NCBI GenBank assembly: GCA_964596015.1
Contig: CAZQSB010000005.1
Location: 1 to 64,000, forward strand
DNA length: 64,000 nt
From: WJMD01 sp964596015
GTDB taxonomy: Bacteria > Joyebacterota > Joyebacteria > Joyebacterales > Joyebacteraceae
Direction: 5' to 3'
Positions 43,015 through 51,742 of this stretch are shown here, piece by piece. Under the pieces are notes generated by a model. The model saw only the letters and a program-made list of their open reading frames with translations, was not told the origin of the DNA and ran no database searches. The first letter of the stretch is position 1, and each line of letters starts with the position of its first letter. A program made the position numbers and the translations under genes.

Positions 43015-43980
43015 CTATCCCAGCGACTCCTCCACAAGATGCTCGAGCGCCTCGAGCCCGGCGACCTCGGCGTCCCGGGCGTCGGCCAGCGCCGAGACGG
43101 CGTATCCCGTCTCCCGGGTCGGCTCGACCTGCTCCTCGCCGAGACCGGGGTTGAAGGGGTAGATCTCCTGCACCTTCTCCAGAGCCTGGCAGACCGATTC
43201 GTAGCGGCCGATCGCCTCGTCCCAGAGCGGCTCCGTCGGCCCGCCGATGCGCCCCTTCGCCTCCAGGAGGAACTCGACGGCGTGTCGCCGGCACTCCAGC
43301 CAGACCGCGGCGTTATACGCGGCGCCGATGGCGACGGCGCGGCCGCCGTCGAGCGCGTCGGCCCAGACCGTGTAGGCCTCGGGCCCGGTGACGTATGGGT
43401 CGAACCGCCACTCGCCCGGCTCGTGGGCGTGCTTGAGCGCGGCCTGGAGCGCTTCCCTCACCGCCCGGCGGTCATCGGCGGGTTCGGAGGGCTCCACCGC
43501 GTACATCTCGACGACGCCGATCCCCGTATCTCCCAGCCGTTCGCTCTTGAGCGGGCCCTCCACGCCGTCGGTCAGAGGTCCGGAGAAGAGGTATCCGCCG
43601 TCGTCGTAGCCGACCACGACGTAGAACTCCGGGACCTTGAGCTCCCATCCGTAGCACGGGACCCCGGCGTCGACGGATGCTCGAACCAGCCGCCACGCCC
43701 GCTCCCGGGCTTCCTCGAGTGTCCCCTCGTCGCGCGACCCATGGACGCCGCTGTTCCCGCCGCCCAGGTTCCTCAGGAGGGGGAACATCATGTCGTAGCC
43801 CCAGCATGTCGGCCCGCTGGGACAGAGGTCTGCGCTCAGATTGATCACGAACGCGTGCCCTGTTCCGCCGAAGAGCCAGGCATCGGAGAGCTCGACCCCG
43901 AGGAAGTCGAGGCAGCCCTTCATGCACCCAAGGTGCGAGACCCACTTCGGCGACCAGTCGAGTCCTTCGAGGGTCGGCAT
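43015..43980 (-). CDS. BtrH-like N-terminal-domain protein (cysteine-acyltransferase/peptidase fold)
   Basis: 321 residues. The start (CMKGCLDFLGVELSDAWLFG, GTGHAFVINL, CPSGPTCWGY) resembles the butirosin BtrH N-terminal domain, a papain-like fold with catalytic Cys near the start and His after it. YGWELKVPEFYVVVGYDDGG (about residue 112) continues the pattern. The C-terminal half is helical. Hydrolase or acyltransferase on an unknown substrate. ATG 43980 follows GGAAGGAG. Confidence 0.6.
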   Translation of the reverse strand: MPTLEGLDWSPKWVSHLGCMKGCLDFLGVELSDAWLFGGTGHAFVINLSADLCPSGPTCWGYDMMFPLLRNLGGGNSGVHGSRDEGTLEEARERAWRLVRASVDAGVPCYGWELKVPEFYVVVGYDDGGYLFSGPLTDGVEGPLKSERLGDTGIGVVEMYAVEPSEPADDRRAVREALQAALKHAHEPGEWRFDPYVTGPEAYTVWADALDGGRAVAIGAAYNAAVWLECRRHAVEFLLEAKGRIGGPTEPLWDEAIGRYESVCQALEKVQEIYPFNPGLGEEQVEPTRETGYAVSALADARDAEVAGLEALEHLVEESLG

Positions 43981-44171
43981 GACGGCTCCTTCCATGCTCT
44001 GATGGCGGCAGCCGCTCCGGGAGATGATGGACGCCGACGTTGATGGATGCTGAGGCGTCGGGACGCAAACGTCTCGGCTCCGGGGGGCGGCGGATGCTGC
44101 GGCCAAGGGACTTGGACGCTGCGACCCGCGGGCGGTGAACGCTGCGACCCGCGGCCGGCGCAGAGCCCTTT

Positions 44172-45251
44172 CTAGAGCACGAGCCCGCCGTTCAGGACAC
44201 CCGTTGTGTGCCGGCCGTCGGTGTCCACGAAATCCAGTCTTCTGCAGACGACGGGGTTGTCCTTCGCGTATACGATGTCCATGTGGCGGATGCGGTCAGG
44301 CGAGGAGAAGGCCTCCGGGCCGACATTGCCGCCCAGGTGCTCGCTTCTTCCGTAGGCCCAATGGAACCCGGCCTTCTCGTCCTCGAGCACGTTGCCGGTC
44401 ACCACGGCCCGGTCGTTGCAGCCGATGGCGACCTCGGCGATGTTCCTGAGGGCTTCCTCCTCTTCGAACATCGTCCTGAACTCGGCCGCGATCGGTCCTT
44501 CCCCGAGCACGCCGACGATCTGGTTGTGCTCGACCCGGAAGAGCAGTATCTCGTTCCCCGCGGCGACCGGGATCTCGCCGGCCGTCCGGCTGGAGCGCGA
44601 CTCTTCGGGGTTCACGCAGACCTCGCCGGCGGGCAGATTCGCGAGACGGTCGTGGGCGCGTGCGGGCTCGGGAGGCAGGAGTCCTGTGTCCTGGAACACG
44701 AGACGGTTCCCGGACACGTCGAAGCGGCACATGTGACCGGTCGAGAACTCGACCTCGATGAGGTCCGACTTGTCGAAGAAGGGCGCCATGCGCTCGCATG
44801 TGACGGCTATCTGCTTGTAGTCCGCCGAAAGCCCGGTCTCCTCCATGCGTTTCTCGCAGCCCGGCATGCTCGCGACCCTGAGCTCCTCGTGCGCTTTGAC
44901 GAACGTGAACAGCGGCGCCGAGGCCGAGAATTCCGTCATGGCGATGACGATCGTCGACTCCCCGATCACGTCGGCGAGCCGGACGTCCTGTTCCGCCAGA
45001 CGCCCCCTCTCGGGAAGTTCGCCGTTCTGCATGCCGGTCGCGGGATAGGTGAGCAGCGGGTTGACCTTGATCCCATACTTGTCGGCCGCTCCTCCGATCC
45101 CGGCATGCCAGGAGCGCGCCATGTCGCGCCGCTCGCTCCAGACCGTCGTGTCGGGCACAGCGTCGTGCGGCACGTCGTACATCAGCGTCGCGACCTCGCC
45201 CTCGCGTGGTGAGAAGACGTCGACAAAGAGCTTCTCGAGATCGAACGCCAT
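44172..45251 (-). CDS. M29-like aminopeptidase-fold protein
   Basis: 359 residues. The C-terminal block NIAEVAIGCNDRAVVTGNVL, EDEKAGFHWAYGRSEHLGGN and RIRHMDIVY parallels the metal-site blocks of M29 peptidases (GE-A-G, DEK..H, H-D). The N-terminal half is divergent, and the Tyr seven residues after the first His is absent (Glu). Whether it is a peptidase is open. It stands alone between two spacers (43981-44171 and 45252-45384) in which I see nothing else. Confidence 0.6.
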   Translation of the reverse strand: MAFDLEKLFVDVFSPREGEVATLMYDVPHDAVPDTTVWSERRDMARSWHAGIGGAADKYGIKVNPLLTYPATGMQNGELPERGRLAEQDVRLADVIGESTIVIAMTEFSASAPLFTFVKAHEELRVASMPGCEKRMEETGLSADYKQIAVTCERMAPFFDKSDLIEVEFSTGHMCRFDVSGNRLVFQDTGLLPPEPARAHDRLANLPAGEVCVNPEESRSSRTAGEIPVAAGNEILLFRVEHNQIVGVLGEGPIAAEFRTMFEEEEALRNIAEVAIGCNDRAVVTGNVLEDEKAGFHWAYGRSEHLGGNVGPEAFSSPDRIRHMDIVYAKDNPVVCRRLDFVDTDGRHTTGVLNGGLVL

Positions 45252-45384
45252 GGTGGTCCTCCTGTATCAGGAATGCCGGTCCACGCGGACGGGCCGCTCC
45301 CCGCCCCGTTCATGGAGACCGACTCTCAATGGTGAAGGAAACACCAGAACACGTCGGAAAGCAAGGGCCCAGAGATGGCCGACC

Positions 45385-45717
45385 CTACGTGCGGTCTCTC
45401 CCCAACAGTGACACGTCATCGCAGACGAGCGCGATGTCAAAGGGGAAGATGTCGGCGACGAAGACGCCCTCCCCGACCGCGGGGTCGCCCTCCATGATCT
45501 CCCGGGCCTCGGTCTCGTCCGCCGCCTGGAAGATGACGATGCCGAAGTCACCGGTCGCGTTGGAGTTCGTCCTCCCGGCCAGGAGAACGACGTTCCTGGA
45601 CGCGAGACCGCACAGGTACTCGTAGTGGGCCGAGATCGCCCGTTCCTCCCCGGACGTGGGACCTTCCGTCAGTAGCTCGCGCCTGCCGGGCCAGATGCGG
45701 TACAGATACGTGTTCAC
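45385..45717 (-). CDS. YciI-like (YCII-related) protein
   Basis: 110 residues: YLYRIWPGRRELLTEGPTSGE, AHYEYLCGLASRNVVLLAGR, FGIVIFQAADETEAREIMEG and DPAVGEGVFVADIFPFDI match the YCII ferredoxin-like dimeric fold with its His/Asp pair. Enzyme activity unknown. Confidence 0.85.
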   Translation of the reverse strand: MNTYLYRIWPGRRELLTEGPTSGEERAISAHYEYLCGLASRNVVLLAGRTNSNATGDFGIVIFQAADETEAREIMEGDPAVGEGVFVADIFPFDIALVCDDVSLLGRDRT

Positions 45718-45808
45718 TCTTCCTCCCCTCTGCCTGCCGCCTTCAAGCGGTGTCGCGCTCGGCGGACGTCTCAGTCCTGTGACGGACTCCCGACGGACGA
45801 TGCCGCCC

Positions 45809-46210
45809 CTACGACGATACGGTCTCCCGCCTCCGGACGATCACGTAGGCTATGAGCGAGAAGAGGAACACGATGAGAAGGAGCCACGCCAGACTCTGAA
45901 GGGTGCCGATGACGGTCCGGTAGACCTCGAGCGTCCAGCGCTCGGCGTTCAGGACGATGACCTCGATCTTCTCCGACCGTGGGGTGATGTACTTCTCCAG
46001 GTCCCACACGCGGACGCCGCCGGAGATGCCGACCACGTAGATCGCGAACATCAGGTACCTGTGCCACGCGCCGGCCATCTCCGTGGTGACCGTGCGTTCG
46101 AGGATGCGCATGAGAGAACGTTTGAAGATGGACGTCACGGCGAAGCACGTCAGGAGAGCGACGGCGAACGTCACGGCGAGCAGCGAGATGAACACGGGGG
46201 CCTCCTTCAA
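45809..46210 (-). CDS. Hypothetical membrane protein
   Basis: 133 residues with membrane segments at about 6-28, 50-66 and 103-124, and a polar stretch between the last two (EKIEVIVLNAERWTLEVYR). Family not recognised. It lies 40 bp after the methyltransferase gene on the same strand. Confidence 0.6.
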   Translation of the reverse strand: MKEAPVFISLLAVTFAVALLTCFAVTSIFKRSLMRILERTVTTEMAGAWHRYLMFAIYVVGISGGVRVWDLEKYITPRSEKIEVIVLNAERWTLEVYRTVIGTLQSLAWLLLIVFLFSLIAYVIVRRRETVSS

Positions 46211-46250
46211 ACCAGGGCTCCGGCCGCGCTCTCTGAGGCCGCAGAGGGCT

Positions 46251-46769
46251 TCAGGCCGAGATCCTCTGCCCCAGCAGTCGCTGGACGGTCCGCGCGAACG
46301 GCAGCCTGACGTGACGTGGGAGCCTGTCGTGCTCCTTGGAGAGCGTCAGGAAAAGCCACTTGTGCTCGAACACGTTGAACGCGGCGGCGAGGTCCCAGAG
46401 GGGAGGAACGACGTACAGGACGTTCTCACCGACGCGGCGGAGCTCCCTGTCGAGCCGTTCGGGATCGTCGACGTGCTCGACGGTGTGAGAGCAGAGCACC
46501 CACTCGAAACGCCGGTCTCTGAAGGGAAGACGGTAGATGTTCCTGATCCGCCTGAAGTTCCTGACTGTGGAATGTCGGACGATGTCGGCGTTGATGCCCC
46601 CGCCGTCGGTGTGCCCGCAGCAGATGTTCAGGCACCATCGGCGTCGGGCGAGAACATCGCGCTTCAGCCGATGGTAGCTGACCCTGTTGAGGAAGAAGAG
46701 CCCGTGAGCGGCCAGCATGGCGATGGCTGCATAGTCCGACGGCGCCAGTGTGATCTCGGTGCCGTTCAT
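46251..46769 (-). CDS. Short class I methyltransferase-like protein
   Basis: 172 residues. The pattern WCLNICCGHTDGGGINADI (motif I region), then IYRLPFRDRRFEWVLCSHTVEHVDDPERL (the DxV(L)xSHxxEHVxxP methyltransferase block). Starts with a hydrophobic segment (AAIAMLAAHGLFFLN). Typical of small methyltransferases linked to polysaccharide genes; none are nearby. Confidence 0.75.
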   Translation of the reverse strand: MNGTEITLAPSDYAAIAMLAAHGLFFLNRVSYHRLKRDVLARRRWCLNICCGHTDGGGINADIVRHSTVRNFRRIRNIYRLPFRDRRFEWVLCSHTVEHVDDPERLDRELRRVGENVLYVVPPLWDLAAAFNVFEHKWLFLTLSKEHDRLPRHVRLPFARTVQRLLGQRISA

Positions 46770-46860
46770 GCGGGGCGATCCTCCGAAGAATGAGCGCTCG
46801 TTCGTCCGGTCTGTCGGTCAGGATAGCACACAACGCGCTCAAGGCAAGACACCGGAGCTC

Positions 46861-47862
46861 TCACGCTCCCTCCGGCTCCCGCGCCGCGGCGTCGATGTCG
46901 AGCTCCACGAAGGGTCTTCTCTCGCGGATCCGCTCGGCGCGCCCGTCCATGTAGCGCGCACACCAAGGGTCCTCGATGTTGCCGACGTCGAAGCTCCTGT
47001 GGATGAGCGCGTACAGGTCGATCTCGCGGAGCGTCATGAAGTCGGGGGCCCACCGAAGCCAGTCTGGGTCCAGGTGCGCGTGTCGCCGGTATCCCCGCAG
47101 GAAGGCCGGCAGGAAGGCGCGGGCGGTCCCCGCCGGGTCGTCCGTGTTGCAGACGCGATAGAAGAGCACCATGGCGATATCGAAGGCGTACCAGCAGTAG
47201 ATGCTGTCGTCGAAGTCGAAGAGCGTGATGCGGCCTTCGTCGTCGACCAGGAAGTTCCCGCCGTGAGCGTCCTGATGGATGAGCCCGTAGCACTCCCGGT
47301 CCCTCGGGAGGCGTCTGATCCGGTCCAGGACCTCGCGATAGGCGGCCAGGACCTCGTCGTCGTCTGGAAGGAAGCGCTCGACGTCCAGCATGACGGGGTC
47401 GTCCCACTCCGGACGCCGCCACGCAGGGTCGCCGGGCTCATAACCCGGTGAGAGCGCGTGCATGCGGCCGATGAGCTCTCCGTATCGCTCGACCAGCGCG
47501 GGCGTCCAGCCGAGGCGGAACGGTGAGCTTCCCTCCGCGCGCACGAACCCGGTCGCGAGGAAGCGGCCCCCGCGACCGTCTTCGACCGCCTCGACCAGCC
47601 TGCCGTTTCTCGATTCGATGGCCCGAGCCACCGGGACGCCGCCGCGGTGAAGATAGTTGATCCAGTCGACCTCGCCGTGGATGAGCTCCTCGCTCCTCCG
47701 GATGCTGTGTCCGATCCGCAGGATGAACCGCTCGCCGTCCCGGCTGAAGCGGTAGATGTAGCTCTCGAACCCGTCGAGGAGCTCCGCGTCCTCTCCCCCG
47801 AAGCGGGCCAGGGCCTCCTCGAGGATATGGTCGCCGTAGCGCTCAGTGATGCGTTCTTCCAC
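46861..47862 (-). CDS. APH/HSK2-type small-molecule phosphotransferase
   Basis: 333 residues. Catalytic loop YGLIHQDAHGGNFLVDDEG (HxDxxxxN) and metal motif ITLFDFDDS; N-lobe FILRIGHS with ATP Lys replaced by Arg in the same region. Resembles homoserine-kinase-II/SrkA-like kinases. Substrate unknown. GTG 47862 overlaps the stop of the upstream methyltransferase by one base (TAGTG), so translation is coupled. Confidence 0.83.
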   Translation of the reverse strand: MEERITERYGDHILEEALARFGGEDAELLDGFESYIYRFSRDGERFILRIGHSIRRSEELIHGEVDWINYLHRGGVPVARAIESRNGRLVEAVEDGRGGRFLATGFVRAEGSSPFRLGWTPALVERYGELIGRMHALSPGYEPGDPAWRRPEWDDPVMLDVERFLPDDDEVLAAYREVLDRIRRLPRDRECYGLIHQDAHGGNFLVDDEGRITLFDFDDSIYCWYAFDIAMVLFYRVCNTDDPAGTARAFLPAFLRGYRRHAHLDPDWLRWAPDFMTLREIDLYALIHRSFDVGNIEDPWCARYMDGRAERIRERRPFVELDIDAAAREPEGA

Positions 47863-48602
47863 TACTCGATGTCCTCGTCGCGGCCGTAGATCGAGATGTG
47901 GCGACCGCTTCCTGACGTGAAGGGACCCCGGTCCCACCCCGCCCAGCGCTCCCGGAGCCGCATACCCGCCGCGAGCGCCATGAGATCGAGCTCCGGCGGC
48001 CACGCGTACCTGAGCACGACGGGATAGAGCTTCACGCCGTCAGGCCCGATGACGACATGCTGATTGGATATGGTCTGTCGCGCGCGATCGTGCTTCGTCA
48101 CCTCGAGCTGTACCGAGTCGAGAGCGACCGACGTGGCCCTGACCGTCTGGCCCCGGTCGAACCTCGCGAGGTCCGGGAAAAAGACCTCCAGCAGGAAGAC
48201 GCCGCCAGACTCAAGGTGCTCGGCCACCGAAGCGAAGCAGGCGAGCTGGTCCTCCTGTGTCACCTGCGCGAAGAACGTGTTGAAGACCACGTAGATGAGC
48301 CGGTAGCGGGCGTCCGTCTCGATGATCCGGAAGTCCCCTGTGAACGCCTCGATGCGGTCGCTGCCGGGCTTCGAGCGGAGCTCCTTGAGCATCGCCTCGG
48401 ACGCGTCGATGCCGTGGACCTCGACGCCGCGCTCTGAGAGCGGCAGGGCCACCCGACCCGTGCCGACGCCAAGTTCGAGCGCGCGGCCGCCGCGAGCCAG
48501 TTCCTCGAGGCGGTCGATCTGCTCGTCGCTCACATCGCCGTAGAGCCCGTCGTAGGTCCCGGCGATGACGTCACCGTAGGTCGGAGGCTTGAAACCCTTC
48601 AT
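47862..48602 (-). CDS. Class I SAM-dependent methyltransferase
   Basis: 246 residues: RALELGVGTGRVALPLSERG (motif I), VHGIDASEAML, YVVFNTFFAQVTQEDQLACF, HLESGGVFLLEVFFPD. Together with the kinase that follows it may form a two-step modification or salvage pair (inferred from the overlap). Confidence 0.87.
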   Translation of the reverse strand: MKGFKPPTYGDVIAGTYDGLYGDVSDEQIDRLEELARGGRALELGVGTGRVALPLSERGVEVHGIDASEAMLKELRSKPGSDRIEAFTGDFRIIETDARYRLIYVVFNTFFAQVTQEDQLACFASVAEHLESGGVFLLEVFFPDLARFDRGQTVRATSVALDSVQLEVTKHDRARQTISNQHVVIGPDGVKLYPVVLRYAWPPELDLMALAAGMRLRERWAGWDRGPFTSGSGRHISIYGRDEDIE

Positions 48603-48635
48603 TCTCGTAGACCTTTCTCTCTGGTCTGTTCCTCT

Positions 48636-48875
48636 CTATTCGGCCCGCTCCCAGGTGTGGATGAGCGAGAGGATGACATCCACGATGAGTTCCGGGTCGT
48701 CGGAGCACATGTTGTGCGTGCAGCTCTCGGCCACGACGAACCGGGCCTGTCTCGAGCGTCCGGCGACGCGCCTGCTCTCCTGTATCCAGTCGCCCGTCAT
48801 CTCCTCTGCCAGCGCCCGAAGGTCGGGGAAGCACGCCCCCGCGAACCAGCCGATGGGCGGGGGGTCGAGCAGCAC
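48636..48875 (-). pseudogene. Remnant of an alpha/beta-hydrolase (C-terminal part only)
   Basis: 79 residues. VLLDPPPIGWFAG and RFVVAESCTHNMCSDDPELI followed by VDVILSLI match the last quarter of an alpha/beta hydrolase, including the catalytic His. The nucleophile elbow and N-terminal core are missing, and the frame is closed upstream by the DUF2164 stop. Starts at GTG 48875, 10 bp after the DUF2164 gene. Confidence 0.6.
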
Positions 48876-48884
48876 GAGGCCGGT

Positions 48885-49133
48885 TCACTTCCTCCAGTAA
48901 CTGAACTCGAGCTCGAAGCACGTGGCCTCGAGGTCGGTGATGCGTTCCTGGAAGTACTTCTGCGCGTCCTTGATGGCGTCGTTGTACACGGTCGGCGCCA
49001 GCTCCTCGAGGAAGTAGTCCAGCAGAAGCCGCGACTGCAGCTCACCGCAGTCGAGCTCCAGCTTCTCCTCGAAGTAGCGCTGGATCGACGCGAGCGCCTG
49101 TCTCTTCGCCTCGTCCGAGAGCGTGATGGTCAT
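48885..49133 (-). CDS. DUF2164-family protein
   Basis: 82 residues: SDEAKRQALASIQRYFEEKL, GELQSRLLLDYFLEELAPTV, YNDAIKDAQKYFQERITDLE, the whole DUF2164 pattern. Small helical protein of unknown function. Confidence 0.9.
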   Translation of the reverse strand: MTITLSDEAKRQALASIQRYFEEKLELDCGELQSRLLLDYFLEELAPTVYNDAIKDAQKYFQERITDLEATCFELEFSYWRK

Positions 49134-49308
49134 GCGCGCTCCTGATTCATCGTGTCAGGGTTGGTGTCCCGGTCGGTGGCGGTGCCCCGGCAGGTAGGCT
49201 AGCACAGAGGAAAGGCCCGCGCATCCCAAAGCCGACGCGCGGCGCCGGGACCGTGACCGCGTCCATGAGACGCCGGGACGGTCTCCGGGTTGCTCGTGAT
49301 CTGAAGGG

Positions 49309-50076
49309 CTACTCATCCGGAGACGACGTGGGAGGCCGCTGTGCCTGCTCCCCGACGGCGCGGGCTGCGCGCTCGGCCGCCTCGAGGTCGCCCAGGTAGA
49401 AGTGACGAAGCGGCGACAGCCCGTCGTCGAGCTCGTAGACAAGGGGTATCCCGGTCGGGATGTTGAGCGAGGCGATCTCGTCATCGGAGATGGAATCGAG
49501 GTGCTTCACGAGCGCCCGGAGGCTGTTGCCGTGGGCGACGATGAGCACCCTGCGACCCTCAGCCACTGCCGGCGCGATGTCGTTCGTCCAGCACGGCAGG
49601 AATCGAGCGACCGTGTCCTTCAGGCTCTCCGTCAGAGGGAGCCTCGAGGGGTCGACCGATGCGTAGCGGGGATCGTGGCCCGGGAACCTGGCGTCGTCCC
49701 GCGAGAGCGCGGGCGGCGCGACGTCATAGCTCCTGCGCCAGAGCCGGACCTGCTCCTCGCCGTGCCGCTCGGCCGTCTCGGCCTTGTTGAGGCCCTGGAG
49801 GGCGCCGTAGTGCCGCTCGTTGAGCCTCCAGTCCCGCCGGACCGGGATCCACATGAGGTCCAGCTCGTCGAGCGCGATCCAGAGCGTACGAACGGCTCTC
49901 CTCAAGACCGACGTCCACGCGACGTCGAACGAGTAGCCGCCGTCCCGGAGCAGTCGGGCCGCGTTCCCGGCTTCGACCAGCCCCTGCTCGGTCAGATCGA
50001 CATCGGTCCAGCCCGTGAAGCGGTTCGAGCGGTTCCATTCGCTCTCGCCATGGCGCAGGAGAACCAGGGTCTTCAT
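49309..50076 (-). CDS. gpmA: 2,3-bisphosphoglycerate-dependent phosphoglycerate mutase
   Basis: 255 residues. LVLLRHGESEWNRSNRFTGW has the phosphorylated His of RHGE; LNERHYGALQGLNKAETAE has the acid/base Glu; IVAHGNSLRALVKHLDSISD has the second His. Interconverts 3- and 2-phosphoglycerate in glycolysis. The C-terminus is longer than usual (about 20 residues). ATG 50076 overlaps the upstream stop (ATGA). Confidence 0.94.
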   Translation of the reverse strand: MKTLVLLRHGESEWNRSNRFTGWTDVDLTEQGLVEAGNAARLLRDGGYSFDVAWTSVLRRAVRTLWIALDELDLMWIPVRRDWRLNERHYGALQGLNKAETAERHGEEQVRLWRRSYDVAPPALSRDDARFPGHDPRYASVDPSRLPLTESLKDTVARFLPCWTNDIAPAVAEGRRVLIVAHGNSLRALVKHLDSISDDEIASLNIPTGIPLVYELDDGLSPLRHFYLGDLEAAERAARAVGEQAQRPPTSSPDE

Positions 50077-50441
50077 GAGTGCTCCGGTGTGTCGCCTCCG
50101 CACCACGGCCGCTCGTACCGCTCGTAGTATCCGACGACATCGCCGCTCTCGTCGCGCGCCGCCCGCATGTAGATGCGGCGTTCCGGGGACGCCGAGATGA
50201 GCCTCTCGTCCTCGCCGGCGTGGAAGGCCTCGAGCGTCTCCCGGATGATGGCGTTCGACCGCTCGTTGTGGCAGTCGAGGAGCGAGGTCCCAAGAAGAGT
50301 CCCGCCTCCCGTGTAATGCGCCACGGCGGCGGGGTTCATGTACCGGACAACGTGGTCGGTATCAGCGACGAGCACAGGCTCCTTCAGGCTCTCGAGGACC
50401 GCGAGCGCGAGCGGCCCGAGCCCCGGCTCCTGGGTGGGCAT
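50073..50441 (-). CDS. Small single-PAS-domain protein
   Basis: 122 residues: VLVADTDHVVRYMNPAAVAH is the PAS start, then LLGTSLLDCHNERSNAI and IYMRAARDESGDVVGYYERY, a layout seen in DUF438-linked and stand-alone PAS proteins with a possible haem or flavin pocket. No output domain. It overlaps gpmA and lies 44 bp after the radical SAM gene. Confidence 0.72.
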   Translation of the reverse strand: MPTQEPGLGPLALAVLESLKEPVLVADTDHVVRYMNPAAVAHYTGGGTLLGTSLLDCHNERSNAIIRETLEAFHAGEDERLISASPERRIYMRAARDESGDVVGYYERYERPWCGGDTPEHS

Positions 50442-50485
50442 GGAGTCTCCCTCTCGGTGTTGAGTCGCGATTCAAAGGAGCTGGT

Positions 50486-51511
50486 CTACCCAACTTGGGA
50501 GCGTAGCTCACGGTGGGCGTCACACGCAAGCTCGTCGAACCGGCCCGAGGCGGCGTACACGACCGCGGGGCACGTGTTCCGGCAGGCGTCCCAGCTCCGG
50601 CACGACTCGCACGCGGGCGGACGCTCGCCGCGCATCCTCTGGAGAAGAGGCGAGTCCTTCCAGACGCTGAGAAGGCCCTCCCGGACATCGCCGAGCGGTT
50701 CGTGGAAGAAGCTGCAGGGCAGGACGGTTCCGTCGACGGCGACGTAGGCGGTGTCGCGGCCGCAGCCGCACGGATAGCGGGTCACGCCGTCGGCGCGCGA
50801 CCAGCGCTCGAAACCGGCGCAGTCGGGCAGATGAAGGCAGCAGAGCGTGATCGGGAGGTCTGATGAGCGGAACGCGATGAGGACATCGATCGCGTTCACG
50901 AGTTCGGCGTCCTCCGGAACGATGCGCCACATCCCGTCCTCGGTGGGTATGACGGCCTGAAGCTCGAACGAGTCCGCGCCCGCGTCGAGGGCGAAGTCGT
51001 AGACGTCCTGGAGGCCGGCGAGCATCCCGTCCATCAGCATCGACTCGACGACGACCCGCACGTGAGACCGCCTGCCGGCGAACGAGACGACGCCGCGGAT
51101 GTGTTCCACGCCCTCGCGATCATCGGTCCGCCGGACCCTGACGAAAAGCTCAGGATCGAGCGTGCTCAGGGAGGCATGAAGAACGGATAGTCCGTTGTCC
51201 TCGAGCTCCCGGACCCTCTCTCTCGTCAGGGACCGGCAGTTCGTGTTGAGCTGGGTCGTGCAGCCGACGGCGGATGCGCTGCGCAGGAGGTCGATGAGCA
51301 GGGCCCACGCGAGCGTCGGCTCGCCGCCGGTGAAGGAGACCTTCCGAGGACGCACTTCCCGGATGAGGTTCGAGAGCGTCTGCCGGTCGGCATGTCGAGC
51401 GGGGCGCCCGTCCGGGCTGCCGCAGTACGCGCACCTGTACTGACAGGCCGTTGTGAGCTGGAGTTCCAGATGGTCGGGACCGGTGAGGGTCGGCGAAGGT
51501 TGCGGTTTCAT
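50486..51511 (-). CDS. Radical SAM/SPASM-domain protein
   Basis: 341 residues. The [4Fe-4S]-SAM motif CQYRCAYC begins about residue 23; SFTGGEPTLAW is the GGEP SAM-binding motif. The C-terminal Cys-rich SPASM region is CGCGRDTAYV ... VLPCSFFHEP ... CESCRSWDACRNTC, binding auxiliary clusters. Such enzymes modify peptides or proteins; no precursor peptide gene is visible nearby. ATG 51511 follows GAGAGGTGG. Confidence 0.85.
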   Translation of the reverse strand: MKPQPSPTLTGPDHLELQLTTACQYRCAYCGSPDGRPARHADRQTLSNLIREVRPRKVSFTGGEPTLAWALLIDLLRSASAVGCTTQLNTNCRSLTRERVRELEDNGLSVLHASLSTLDPELFVRVRRTDDREGVEHIRGVVSFAGRRSHVRVVVESMLMDGMLAGLQDVYDFALDAGADSFELQAVIPTEDGMWRIVPEDAELVNAIDVLIAFRSSDLPITLCCLHLPDCAGFERWSRADGVTRYPCGCGRDTAYVAVDGTVLPCSFFHEPLGDVREGLLSVWKDSPLLQRMRGERPPACESCRSWDACRNTCPAVVYAASGRFDELACDAHRELRSQVG

Positions 51512-51650
51512 CACGCCACCTCTCGACGTCCACCTGCTGTCACCGTTCACTCCCGAGGGAGGCGGCCGTCGTGCGGTCGGCGTCCGGCCCCGCGGAGGAG
51601 CCACCTGGTGCGCCGCCCGGCTTGGGGGAACGGCAGAGTTGACATTGACA

Positions 51651-51679
51651 AGCATAGCATAGAGCGTGCCCTGCGCCAA
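51651..51679 (-). promoter_or_regulatory. Promoter for the radical SAM gene
   Basis: Minus strand: TTGGCG (51679-51674), 17 bp, TATGCT (51656-51651). Start expected near 51644; leader about 130 nt. Confidence 0.4.
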
Positions 51680-51687
51680 CAACGCGA

Positions 51688-51718
51688 ACGGGGCGGGCGC
51701 CGTCGGGCCCCGCCCCGT
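51688..51718 (-). terminator. Hairpin terminator at the end of the hydrogenase operon
   Basis: ACGGGGCGGG (51688-51697) and CCCGCCCCGT (51709-51718), 10-bp stem, 25 bp after the last gene's stop. The T run is weak. Confidence 0.6.
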
Positions 51719-51742
51719 CCTTCGTCATATCCCCGTCGACCG

